64,000 nt of DNA from Avena insularis (lineage: Eukaryota; Streptophyta; Magnoliopsida; Poales; Poaceae). Both the position numbers and the translations under genes were made by a program. Below are positions 11,444-21,640 of the stretch, in pieces; position 1 is the stretch's first letter; each line of letters starts with the position of its first letter. The stretch covers positions 284,649,533 through 284,713,532 of the forward strand of contig CM042689.1 in NCBI GenBank assembly GCA_023614405.1, given 5' to 3'. Below the pieces are notes generated by a model. The model was not told where the DNA came from and ran no database searches. It saw only the letters and a list, made by a program, of their open reading frames with translations.

Positions 11444-11941
11444 TCACTCACTAGAAAGAATAGCTATCAGGGCATCCTTAGTGGCAATCTGTCTATCTTG
11501 TTCACAAGACTCCCATATTAAGTCTATGATGTGTCCCCTTAGTTGTTGGTTGGTAGTCTCTAATTCTTGGGTATGCTTCTTTTCTTCTCTAAGGTCATTT
11601 TGGGTGTTGATCATTCTACACTTGAGTCTATCACCAATCTCCTTGATGGCATTCCAAGCTGCATTTCTTGCAGAGTCAAAGAATGTTGTGTGCATTTCAG
11701 AGTTGGTGACCATGCAGAATCCTGACTCCTTGTGGTTGTCTTCCTTGTTTTTGTACAAGTTAAGTTGCACCCACAAATACTCTTCTCCTTCATCCATCAC
11801 AGGGAATCCCTTGTACACAGCTACACCATGTATCCCCATGGTAACCATAAGGTTCTTGAGTGCTTTGGGAAATTCAGTCTCACACTCCAAGGTCATGGTC
11901 ATGAGTGTTCCCTTCTTGACGGCTTCATTGATGGAGTTCAT
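11444..11941 (-). CDS. Gy1 extra ORF-b: small coiled-coil protein (165 aa)
   Basis: An intact frame directly upstream of ORF-a. Residues ~1-100 are globular (GIHGVAVYKGFPV, YLWVQLNLYKNKE, FFDSARNAAWNAIKEIGDRL); residues ~105-150 form a polar coiled-coil segment (LREEKKHTQELETTNQQLRG). The plan of globular half plus coiled coil parallels ORF-a, so an old duplication is possible but not shown. The ATG at 11941 immediately follows CATCTCTATTTGTAG, a good splice-acceptor match. Function unknown; I recognise no enzyme motif. Confidence 0.7.
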   Translation of the reverse strand: MNSINEAVKKGTLMTMTLECETEFPKALKNLMVTMGIHGVAVYKGFPVMDEGEEYLWVQLNLYKNKEDNHKESGFCMVTNSEMHTTFFDSARNAAWNAIKEIGDRLKCRMINTQNDLREEKKHTQELETTNQQLRGHIIDLIWESCEQDRQIATKDALIAILSSE

Positions 11942-12084
11942 CTACAAATAGAGATGAGAAAGAATATTAGAAAAGTTTACGAGAAGAAAAATACAAGTGT
12001 GGAATTTTCAAAGTGTTGAAATTTTTCCTTAGTGGTTTCTTAGTCTAATCCAACCTAGGGTCATAATCCTACAGGCAACACAGT

Positions 12085-12096
12085 GCTCTGATACCA
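12085..12096 (-). other. Gy1 primer-binding site (tRNA-iMet)
   Basis: Reads TGGTATCAGAGC on the minus strand, an exact match to the plant initiator tRNA-Met primer motif, two bases from the 5' LTR end. The surrounding leader (cctacaggcaacacagtgc) is shared with both LARD elements. Confidence 0.92.
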
Positions 12097-12098
12097 TC

Positions 12099-15000
12099 TA
12101 TAAGACCCCACCTTTATAAAGGTAAAGGTCCCTGTGATTGCAATGCTAGTCCCTGGATCAATTGCTAGCATCCAAAGTTTAAGATGAATTACACATAAAC
12201 AAAGGTCATTATTACATCGTCATTCTAGAGATAACATAGTCTTTTACAACTCCATAGCCATAGGCTAGTATAAGAGTTTAACTTAACAATATAAATAAAA
12301 GTCTTCATCTTCATGTGCCACAGGCAAGCATGTTGAGTGTAGACTCATAACCCTAATCCTCATCAGAGTAACCTGCAACATCACAAGTTACAACCACAGT
12401 GGGTCAATACATTGGAATAGTATTGGCAAGTGATACCTTAGTAGAATAATAGTTTCTAGCTTCTACATGAATTTGTCTAAGTGTAGCTTAGGCTTGCTTT
12501 GTTCAAAATAGGTTTTGCCTATCAGTTGAAAACACTAAGTTTTTGTTTGACAAAAACTCCCAAGGAACCACCAATAGACATTGGTGAACCTTAACCCTTG
12601 TTCAACCACAAGTTTTTAACTTAGAAATTGGGATGAGGAGATTCTTGATAGCTTTCGTGTCTCGATGCTCAAATTGTCCATTGCCGGGGACACAACTAAG
12701 TACTTAGATTCTTCCTTCTCGAGAGGTGGTGCACTTTCCCCACAAGACTCGACATGCATCGAGACAAGACCTTTCAGAAGCCTTCCCTTAGACCAAAATG
12801 GATGCGTTCCCAAACCTATCACCCCCTACCACCAACTGTCCATTTGGCTAAGTTATTGCAACATATATGATCTAGGAAGAGCCCATATTGCCATGTGGTT
12901 GCACTAGAAGCTTCTTAACATATGGCATCTCAAATCCCTTTGTTCCTGGGTGGCTTTCCACAAGTGTGATACACAAGGTAGAACATAGATATGGGCCTTG
13001 TGTAACCACTCAACATAACCCAAACACACCATTCCACCCAGTGATTCATTCACTTAGTTGTTTTATTAAGCAAAACACAAGTCAAAGACTTAGCAATATT
13101 TTCCATAGCATGTATATAATCACCCCTTGTTTAGTACTAGCTAGGCTAAGCATGGCAATATAACAAGTGTCTTAACTTAGAGAAAATTCTAACAAGTCTA
13201 CAACTACTAGGATTCCCAAGCATAGCATATAGATACTTAGCAAAAATTATCATGCAAGCCCTATACAAAATACCACTAATGCATAGTCAAAATATTGGGA
13301 CAAAAATATGAAGCACCACTTGCCTTGGTAGTTTGGGGAGTAGCAACAATCCTCACAATCACAATCACCACTAGCACCAAAATCTACACATAAAATGATA
13401 GCACCAAATTCATATTTCAAATAATCAAGCAAAAATATATGAATGCATGCAAATGCCATGTGATGAATTTTTCTAAACTAAACAAGACAAGTAAATAGTA
13501 CTGAATCACTAAACTAAACAATTACACACTAAATAAACTTAATTTGGCTTTTAAAACATTTTCCAAATATTTTTTATACAAAAATAGGCCTACAAATGTC
13601 TCTGCATAAAATTCTATTTTAACCGAAGCAAATCACAAAACTAAGCCTACATATATGTAGGATTTATTTTTGTGATTCCAGTGATATATTATTTGCATTT
13701 TTGGATAAATAGAACAAAAGTTATTCAATTTACAAGTTTAATTATCTAATTAAATCAAATCTGAATTTATAAACGAAAATCCTGCCACGCGGCAGCGTCT
13801 GATTGGCGCGTACCGGTTCGCTCTGGATCACGCGTCCGCACCGTGATCGCATAAAACTAAATCCAACGCACCAGATCGCATCATACCCTTTCGTAACTAA
13901 TCTAATCTACACCGCTAGATCTAAGATCTAAGGCTTAGATCTATGTGTACCCGTTCGCCGGATGATCTAATCGCATCCGCTGGATCCAGATCTAGTGGAC
14001 CACATCACTCTGACCATTCGCGGGCGGCGCAAATGGCCACCGCGGCGGCTGCGCGTCTGCTGACGATGTTCCGGCGAGACTAGAAGGCAAAGGCGAGGGT
14101 TTTGGTGCTTACCGAGGTCGTGGAGACACGACAAAGCTCAACATGCAGGTGGACGGGGTCAGGGCGCACGGACACGACATGGATTCCTCGTCGGAGTTGC
14201 GGGCGGCTTCGGGTTCGTTTGGAGGTGGTCGTTGGCGACGCTACAAGGCATGAGAAAGGGAGCCAGGGGCAGTGTTAGATGCGCACGGTCACGGTGAGTG
14301 CACACGTAGCAATCGGAGAGACAGAGGGGGCTAGGTTTATCGTGATCCTTCGCCGGAGTGGTTCGGGACAGCGGCGATGCGAGCTTGATTGTGGACAACC
14401 TAGAAGCGCTCAGTGGTTGGCGAGTGAGGGGAAAAGAGCGGAGTGGGGAGGGGATTAAGTAGCCGGGGCGAGAGGAGGAATTACGCCTGCAGTAACTCAT
14501 ATTCAAGCGCGAGATCAACGAGAAGGAACGGCCACGGCGGAGCTGGTCACGGGCGTGATTTGGGGACGGTGATGACGGGGCGTGTGGGGCCAAGTTGTCA
14601 GTGAGAGGGTGTGCGGGAGTGAGTGAAAAACAGAGAGGAGAGGGGGTTTTCCCGGGTGGGCTTGCTGGGCTGGCTTGTTGGGCCGCGGGTGGGTTGGGTT
14701 AGTTAGCTCGCTGGGTTTATTTTTTTCTCCTTTTCTATTTGATTTTCTGGTTTGAATTTGAATGACTATTTCAAATATGTTTCAATTTGAATTTCTTCCA
14801 AAATTGTGTTCTCTGTTTCTTGTGTCCAAGGATGTGTAAAACATCATCTTATACTCAAAAACCATTTTGAGTTTGAAAATATACATAAAGCATGACTTTA
14901 ATAAAATAATGATAATAGGCATAAAGATATTGTTATGTTTGAATTGTTTGAAACTTTTGTGTGGGCTTTGTATTTACTTTCCAATCATTACTGATCAAAC

Positions 15001-15163
15001 CCTAATCATATTTTGAATGTAAAATATAAACCTTGCATTACTTGAATAAAGTTAATAGGCAAATATGGTTTCTTATGATGAAAATTCATTTGAAAAGGTC
15101 AAATGCTTATGAATGCATGAATGCTATGCAAACTTTATAAATCATGATTTTTGGGATGTTACA
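12099..15163 (-). repeat. Gy1 5' LTR (3065 bp)
   Basis: Starts TGTAACATCCCAAAAATC at 15163 (minus sense) and ends TTATA at 12099, probably decayed from TTACA. U3 is AT-rich (14740-15163). A GC-rich block at 13780-14720 probably holds the promoter and first exon. A candidate donor (CTCG then GTAAGC) is at 14113/14112, a candidate exon 2 at 13324-13383, and a candidate terminal acceptor (GATGTTGCAG) at 12373. The U5 end is homologous to the LARD LTR end. Confidence 0.9.
13324..13383 (-). other. Candidate LTR exon 2 (60 nt) with GC-type donor, Gy1
   Basis: Follows TTTATGTGTAG and ends CTACCAAG before GCAAGTGG, a strong GC-AG intron donor match. In phase 1 it reads FGASGDCDCEDCCYSPNYQ without stops; with the preceding exon's final G the first codon is GAT. 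The predicted third exon (from 12372) continues in phase as GYSDED then a stop. Upstream, the same frame in the putative exon 1 closes after about nine codons, so a complete protein is not established. Confidence 0.45.
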
Positions 15164-15168
15164 GTTCA
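15164..15168. repeat. Predicted Gy1 target-site duplication half (gttca)
   Basis: The five bases following the Gy1 5' LTR end. The partner copy should lie beyond the left window edge, so it is unconfirmed. Confidence 0.45.
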
Positions 15169-15987
15169 TGTACGTATAGACATGACACGAATACACTTAT
15201 TCTGTCAATAGTTGGTAGCGCCCTCTAGAAAGACGTGGCAACTCCTAAATGCGTACAAAAATCATACAGACGAACCATCACAAAGTTTAGTACATGTCTT
15301 TCCCTTTGCCTCACGATATTTGGTCTAGCTCCAAGCTGACCTCTCTTTCTCAATACTGTGATTCGGAATCCCTTTACTAGGTTAACTCTTAACCATATGT
15401 AGCACGACCATGCATTTCTGGATCTGATCACTCGAGGGGCCCAGAGATATCTCTCTCAAGTAGAGAGGGGCAAATCCCATCTTGATTGACCAATGCCTTG
15501 CAACATGCTTCAGGACAAACCCGAAAGCTACCTTTATAACTAATCAGTTATGGAGCAGCTTTTGATAGCCCCAAAGTAGGTCGATTCACATCTCAAGTGC
15601 ATGTGACAATCTTAGGTCTAAGGATAAATCGTACACGATGTGTAGAGAGAGCTGAAAGTCTAATTGTCAGTCTCAAGTTGGGTCAGTCCACCCCATGTTC
15701 ATAACATGTGTCCACATCATTGGTTTGACATCTCCATGTCTATGACTTGCGAAACATAGTCATCAGCCAATCGATGTTCTAGTCTAATATTCACGTGGTC
15801 CACACATGAAATCCGACTAGGGACAACTATTAAAGAACCATACAAGTAAAGAGTTCACAAACAATTCACATAATTGTCAATCAATACAAGTTTCCTGATA
15901 TGGATATTCAAGAAACATTACAATAACTCATGGATACACAAGAAATATAATCATCTCTATGATTGCCTCTAGGGCATATTTCCTTTA
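15164..15987 (-). repeat. Cop1 3' LTR, 5' portion (824 bp)
   Basis: In the minus sense it starts TAAAGGAAATATGCCCTAGA at 15987, the typical start region of BARE/WIS/Angela LTRs. It is truncated at 15164 by Gy1. No supported gene lies within it. Confidence 0.85.
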
Positions 15988-16000
15988 GTCTCCCACTTTC
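15988..16000 (-). other. Cop1 polypurine tract
   Basis: Minus-strand GAAAGTGGGAGAC adjoins the LTR start, the normal copia position for second-strand priming. Confidence 0.8.
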
Positions 16001-16001
16001 A

Positions 16002-16420
16002 CTAGAGACAATCTAAAATGTATCTAATACCAATTGCTCTTGTGTGCACTTCATGCGCGGGCTGCGGGAGAGGCTTAGTCAAGGGATCAGCAACATTTGA
16101 GTCTGTATGTATTTTGCATATCATGACACTACCATCCTCAAAGAACTCATGAATCTGATGGTAACGCATGCGAATATGTTTATTCTTTTGGTGTTGTCTA
16201 GTTTCCTTGGCTTGTGCAATAGCACCATTGTTGTCACAATAAATGTCCAAGGGATTGGACGTGCCCTGAACCACACCGAGAGCAATCAGGAAATTCCTAA
16301 TCCAAATAGCTTCCTTTACAGCCTCCGAGGCAGAAATATATTCAGCTTCTATTGAAGAGGACGTCACCGTATCTTGCTTGGAACTTTTCTAGCTCACAGC
16401 ACCACCATTCATGAAAAACA
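16002..16420 (-). pseudogene. Cop1 RNase H C-terminal part
   Basis: This frame carries the copia RNase H end: SSSIEAEYISASEAVKEAIW, then LDIYCDNNGAIAQAK and the HIRMRYHQIHEFFEDG block, ending near 16002. The sequence upstream of 16420 resumes at 30287 across Gy2a, in the expected order (YVF on one side, MNGGAVS on the other). One stop replaces a Trp codon in the VS-KSSKQD segment. Confidence 0.92.
16416..16420. repeat. Gy2a target-site duplication, left (aaaca)
   Basis: Identical to 30282-30286; both flank the TG...CA ends of Gy2a exactly. Confidence 0.95.
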
Positions 16421-19400
16421 TGTCAACACCCAGATTTTTAATCCCAGATGCCTGTTATACCATACATCACAATCCCAGGATTACCATTTTTGCAAGACAT
16501 AACAGATTTGGATACCACAGTACATCATCCATTACAAACCATATATCAGGTCTTACACAAATAAGGATCTCATGATCCAGTTCTTAATACAACTCAAGCA
16601 GCAGAAATACGTAATAATAACAGTAGCGTAGGCGAAGATCCATCTTCGGGGTCACAGGGAATGCTGACGATGGGAGATGATCCTAGTTGTCGTAACCTTC
16701 CTGGGGTCCATCCTCCTGATATTCCTCTTCATAGTCTGGCCATGGGAATATCCAGGGACAAAGCCATGAGTACTCTTTAAGTACTCGCAAACTAATACTA
16801 ACAAGTGAAGTGGGTTTTTGTAGTACGACACTAAACTCTAGGGTTGTTTTGCAAAAATCCACATTTACATCTACTAAGTTCAGAAATGAAGAAAGCTAGT
16901 TGAACTTTTATAACACCTAAGGGGGAACTTGTATCTCATGCCACAACTCTGTTGTGGTCAAGTCAAAATCTCAATCCATTTCACAAGTAATTTTGAAAAC
17001 ATCTGATGGGGGAACAGTATGCCCACTCCAACTGTCCATAACCGGGGACGCGGCTATTCGAATAGTTTGACACTCTGCAGAGATTGTACACTTTCACCAG
17101 AACATTCGATACATCCGTCAGGAACAAATCCTGAATTCACCATACTCAGTATGCGGATAATCAATCCTAACCTTTCAATTACACAACCTAGTATAAGCAC
17201 ATCTCCTGTGAGTTTGGTCTCCCAACCATGACCAACTGTCATCTTGGGTACTGCATAGGTGGACAATCTTCACAAGGTAGCCTCAGCTCAGACCTTGGCT
17301 GTGAGGGAACCAATACTAAGGTATATAAGTTTCCAGTCAAGCCCTACCCAATTTTTGGGTGTTGTGGTTGTACGGTAAAATTGGAATGGTATCGCATCCA
17401 GACAACCATCAGTTTTATAAAGGGCTAAGGCTCATGCCTCAACATTTTCATCATCCAAATCATCTGGTGTTCGAAAACACATGTCAAAACATCTCAATAG
17501 AATGATCAATCATTCCAAGGTTTTCATAACCATTTTTCCACCAAGTATTCCCATCTAAGTGGATCAAGTTTTATGCTTAGCACTAGCATCTACAAGTGGG
17601 GGTAAGTACTAATGAGGGGTGGTAAACTAGTGGAGTTTAACTAAGTTCAATCTCATGCCTTAGGAGGACATAAAGATTATCTAGCTTAGGCCAAGTTTTA
17701 TGCTCTTTATGCAACCTTCAATTATCTTTCTAGTATCTACAATTGATTCCAGTAAACTCTAAGTACTAGCTTTGATAAAGAAAGTATAAAACTTGCTAGT
17801 AAAACTAGGATTGGGTATCATCAAATGTATCTAACCAAGCATGCTTAGTGCATTGCATAGGTTATTTAACTCTCATAATTGCAAGTATTAGCTTGCTCAA
17901 TCAACTAGTAGTATTAGGCTTGCATCATTATCAGTATAAGCTTGCTAAATGGCAAGTGTTAGCTTGCTAAATTGCAAGTGTTAGCTTTCCTTGTGCAGAG
18001 GAGTGGTTGAAGTTCTCCTCGGCTTCTTCTTCGTAGTATCGTCCTTCCTCCTTGTATCCTTGGTCGGTACTAGCGTCTATGAATAAATACGAGGTACAAA
18101 ATCACTAAACAATACTTAACTACTTTCAATCATCACACCCAAGGGTCCTATAGATGATCTAGCATCATCACTAACATTACAAGAACTCTATTTAATAATT
18201 TTATTTTTAGAAAAGTAATTTCTACTCATTGAAAAACTACTTAAGATTTAATATTCTCCAAACCAAACATGGGATCATGTTGACACATGTCATCACCACA
18301 CATTTCAGTACATGGGAATGTGATTTAAAGTGGTGTCACAATTTAATAAGGTTTAACCTTTTATTTTAATTAAATAAAGTGACTAGAAATGCCTATGTGG
18401 CATTCTTTTATTACTTTCACATTATTTATGTAAGTAAACCCATATGTTTTTATATATTCTGAAAGGTATGATCAAATGTGATTTTTGAGAGTTGGAATCA
18501 ACTCAAAAGCTATTATGGTTTAAATTTGAACAATATTTGAATGCAGAAAAGGTTCTGCCTTGTTATTTTTGCTAAGGTTGATCTATAGATTCAAATGATT
18601 TGAATCCAACGGGCTTGGATTTAGCATTTTAAAACCTTTCTAACAAAATTTGTTTTATTCAATTTGGTTCACTGAATCGAGCTGGGTTGATTTTTGAAAC
18701 TAGGTACAGAACTGTGTTTGAATGAAAATGGAAAAATCCAAATTCAAACGTGTGGGCTGCGCGGGAAATACTAATGGGCCGGCTTGCTATGCACAGCGCT
18801 TACGCGGGCTGGTTAAATTTCTGTCCCCACGCGTCAGTGAGACGGGGGGTGCGAAGCGGTACGGGGCAACGTGGTGCGTTGGATCTAGTTCTAATCCAAC
18901 GGCTCTGGTCAATCGTCCATGTCGGGCAGCGCCGGTGAGACAGAACCCTAACGCGGCAGGTGGGGGTCGTGGGAGGCTCACCGGGGCTCAGGCGAGGGTC
19001 GGCGAGGCAGGCGAACGACAAAGTCGACGACAGCGAACCTCCTGGTGCCGGCAGCTTCTCCTGCGGCGGCTCAATCGCTGGCTCCCTTCTTCTCCAGGAG
19101 CGGCGGGCTCCGACCAAATTCCGGCGATGTGCTGCTCGCCTTGTTCCGGGAATGGGGTGGAACGATCAGTGAGGAGATGGGAGTGAGATGGTGTGCTCAA
19201 TTCGGCTGGGGGTCGTCTCCTTTTATAGGCTCAACGGTGAGACCGAACGGGATGGGCAGGCGACGGTGGCGACATGGCTACGGGCTGGTAGAGGCATGGC
19301 CGAGGGTGTCGATCGATCGGTGGTCTCCTGGCGATGCTCTATGGCTTAAATGCGTGTGTAGGGGCGGTGGCAAACTGTAGGGAACACTCGATGCTCTGCG

Positions 19401-20465
19401 AGGCAGAGGCGGCGTCTTCGAAGGTGAGCAGTGGCTACGGGGCACGGGCTGTGATATGGGCATGTCTGGCATGTTCCTGGGGCGGTGGGTAGCATGTTGG
19501 CGGGCGGCGAGGGATCGAGGTGGTCCGGTTGCGTGGGAACGGTGTGTGCTCTGCAGCACACGTCGGCATGGCCGACAGCGGCACGGGCGCGGAGTTCCTG
19601 GCGGTTCTGGGCATTTTTTGCGAGGCAGGGCTGGTCGAGAGGGGGCGGTGATGCATGGGCTACCTCCCAGACATGTTGGCTAGGCTTGGTGCTTCTCCTA
19701 GCTTGCTGTCGACATGTGGGTGGCAAGGGTGCACTCGGCATACTCACCATTGATGACAATGGCTAGCTTATAGTGGTGCTAGAGATTAGTTTAGGTTGTT
19801 AGATGATCTACTAAGGCTAGTGGTGTCCAGAGAGGGAACAAGTTAGGCCAGAATCACTGCTCAAAATAGTGTTTATGATTTTGTTGATTTGAATCTGCAA
19901 GGTGTTTGATGAAATGGCCGCATGAATTCAAGTTTTTAATTTTGAAAAGATTTTTGGTGGGTGTGCTAGGCATGTGCTGGTGAGTCTGTGGATGCTTGGG
20001 TTTTGAAAGTTGAGCTTGTTTTTTTTGAAAAAGTAGGATCTTCCCATATGATATAGATTCAATTTTGAACTGTCATTTAAACTATGCATTTGAATGTTTC
20101 TAGGTGATCACAAGGTGGTCCTTGATACTTTGTTATGACTACTATCAAGGGGTGCAAAGATCCAAACAAGTTTCTGTTAAGTTCTAAAAGTTAGAGATAG
20201 CCAAAGTAGGCATGGGACTTAATTTGGCAAAAGTGACCATTCACTTAATTTGTTTGTTTTGATTTATTTGTCTTTGGGAAATGTTTAGATGATGTTTATT
20301 TCACCTAAGAATCATTTTACAAGCAAAGAAACACACAAGCAAGGTAATTCAAAAGAATTCAAATTGGAATACATACACACATGCATGCTTTCATATTTTT
20401 ATTTAGAAAAGTTTTTGTTAACCCTAATTTTGATGATTCTAGTTCAATATTTTTGGGATGTTACA
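16421..20465 (-). repeat. Gy2a 3' LTR (4045 bp)
   Basis: Starts TGTAACATCCCAAAAATA at 20465 (minus sense) and ends GTTGACA at 16421. U3 lies at 20465 to about 19230, with the promoter at 19219-19228, a GC-rich transcribed block at 18740-19200, and U5 to the left. A candidate exon 2 is at 17990-18076 (87 nt, open), though here its GC donor is mutated (AAG then GAAAG). A candidate terminal frame ends at 16683 with DYEEEYQEDGPQEGYDN. Short ORFs in the GC-rich block are mostly shadows. Confidence 0.93.
19219..19228 (-). promoter_or_regulatory. TATA box of Gy2a 3' LTR
   Basis: Minus-strand CTATAAAAGG at the junction of AT-rich U3 and the GC-rich block; the same position in other copies has CTATAAAAGG or CTATAAATAG. 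Confidence 0.75.
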
Positions 20466-20481
20466 AACCTTCCCCCCTTAA
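20466..20481 (-). other. Gy2a polypurine tract
   Basis: Minus-strand TAAGGGGGGAAGGTT immediately precedes TGTAACATCCC. Confidence 0.85.
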
Positions 20482-20523
20482 ACAAAATCTCGTCCGAGAT
20501 ATGAAAAAGGAAAAAAAGATTAC

Positions 20524-21640
20524 CTAGGATTTGAAGAGATCGGGAAGCTCTTTCCTGATGTGATCTTCGCGCTCCCAGGTAGCTTCCTCTTCCGTGTGGT
20601 TGCTCCACTGAATTTTTAGAAACTTGATGCTTCGGGTTCTGGTAGTTCGGAAAGCTTCTTCCAAAATACGTATGGGTACTTCGGGATAGGTCAGGTCATC
20701 ATTGATCTCTATAGTACGGTGATCAATATTCTTGAATACTTCAGTCTTCTCCGGGACTTCGAGACACTTGCGAAGTAATGAGATATGGAACACATTGTGC
20801 ATGGCTGACATCTCTTCGGGTAGTTCCAATTGATACGACACTTCTCCTCGACGGTTTAGAATTTTGAAATGTCCGATATATCTTGGGGCTAACTTTCCTT
20901 TGAGTTGTAAATGCTGCATTCCCTTCAATGGCGACACTTTCAGATATACAAAATATCCTATGTTGAAGGCGAGGTCTCGACGTCTCTTGTCGGCGTAACT
21001 CTTCTGTCGGGACTGGGCTGTCTTGAGGTGCTCACGAATCTTGTGAACCTTCTCTTCTACTTCTCATAGGATATCGGGTCCAAAAATCTGACTCTCTCCT
21101 ACTTCCGACCAATTCAAAGGGGTGCGACACTTTCTTCCGTACATGAATTCAAATGGGGCCATTTGCAAACTAGCTTGATAACTATTGTTGTACGAAAATT
21201 CTGCAAACGGCAGACAGTCTTCCCACTTAGATCCATATTCTAACACACATGCTCTTAGCATATCTTCGAGTATTTGATTTACTCGCTCCGTTTTTCCATC
21301 GATCTAGGGGTGATAAGCGGTACTGAAATCTAGTCGGGTTCCTAAACCTTTTTGGACTTTCTTCCAAAATCTCGAGGTAAACTGAGTTCCTCGATCCGAT
21401 ACGATGTTCTTGGGGACTCATGCAAACTGGCGATTCTAGCGATGTATAACTCCGCTAGCTTCGAACTCTGATATGTGGTTTTGACGGGTAAGAAATGGGC
21501 GACTTTGGACAATCTCTCTACTATGACAATCCGGTGATAAAGTCCATTCCAACGGAATCCTATTTCCATTCTGGAATTTGTAGGGGTTGCAACAATCCAG
21601 CGGGTCTTTGATGTCCTGCCTTGACTTGCTGACATATATC
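20524..21640 (-). pseudogene. Gy2a integrase core, C-terminal domain and chromodomain
   Basis: Four frames in series. The core appears from about 21560, but a ~34-bp deletion at about 21527 (relative to Gy2b 45212-45245) removes the segment before KVAHF and shifts frame. FAEFSYNNSYQASLQMAPFE marks the conserved core end (21064-21261). The last frame (20937-20524) is open through SPLKGMQHLQLKGKLAPRYI, the VFHISLLRKC linker and a chromodomain (IKFLKIQWSNHTEEEATWE). The chromodomain is the least damaged part. Stops separate the frames near 21306 and 21069. Confidence 0.88.

Larger units (their letters stand above)
4975..15163 (-). mobile_element. Gy1: Ty3/gypsy chromodomain retrotransposon (Tekay/Del-like), decayed
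   Basis: Order on the minus strand: 5' LTR 12099-15163, primer site 12085-12096, two extra ORFs (11444-11941, 10419-11228), gag, protease, RT, RNase H, integrase, chromodomain (ending 5783), polypurine tract, and a 3' LTR remnant 4975-5770 interrupted by LARD-L. The integrase-plus-chromodomain order places it among plant chromoviruses; the long LTRs suit the Tekay/Del clade. Frameshifts and stops recur, so it is non-autonomous now. It is inserted in the 3' LTR of Cop1. Confidence 0.92.

Noticed and set aside
17019..17428. Recurrent ~70-aa ORFs (also 26832-27272, 40619-41028, 49234-49469, 61809-62021) that look like a conserved protein
   Set aside because: They recur because the LTR recurs. 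They are found on both strands of the same DNA, show no start context or codon signature, and lie in U5.
18722..19766. Dense overlapping ORFs on both strands in the GC-rich LTR blocks (also near 28572-29538, 42375-43417, 50818-51738, 59397-60347)
   Set aside because: GC-rich sequence lacks stops in all frames. These lie over the promoter and leader of Gy2 LTRs and most have no conserved frame between copies. Only the frame that leads in phase into exon 2 is kept as a candidate.
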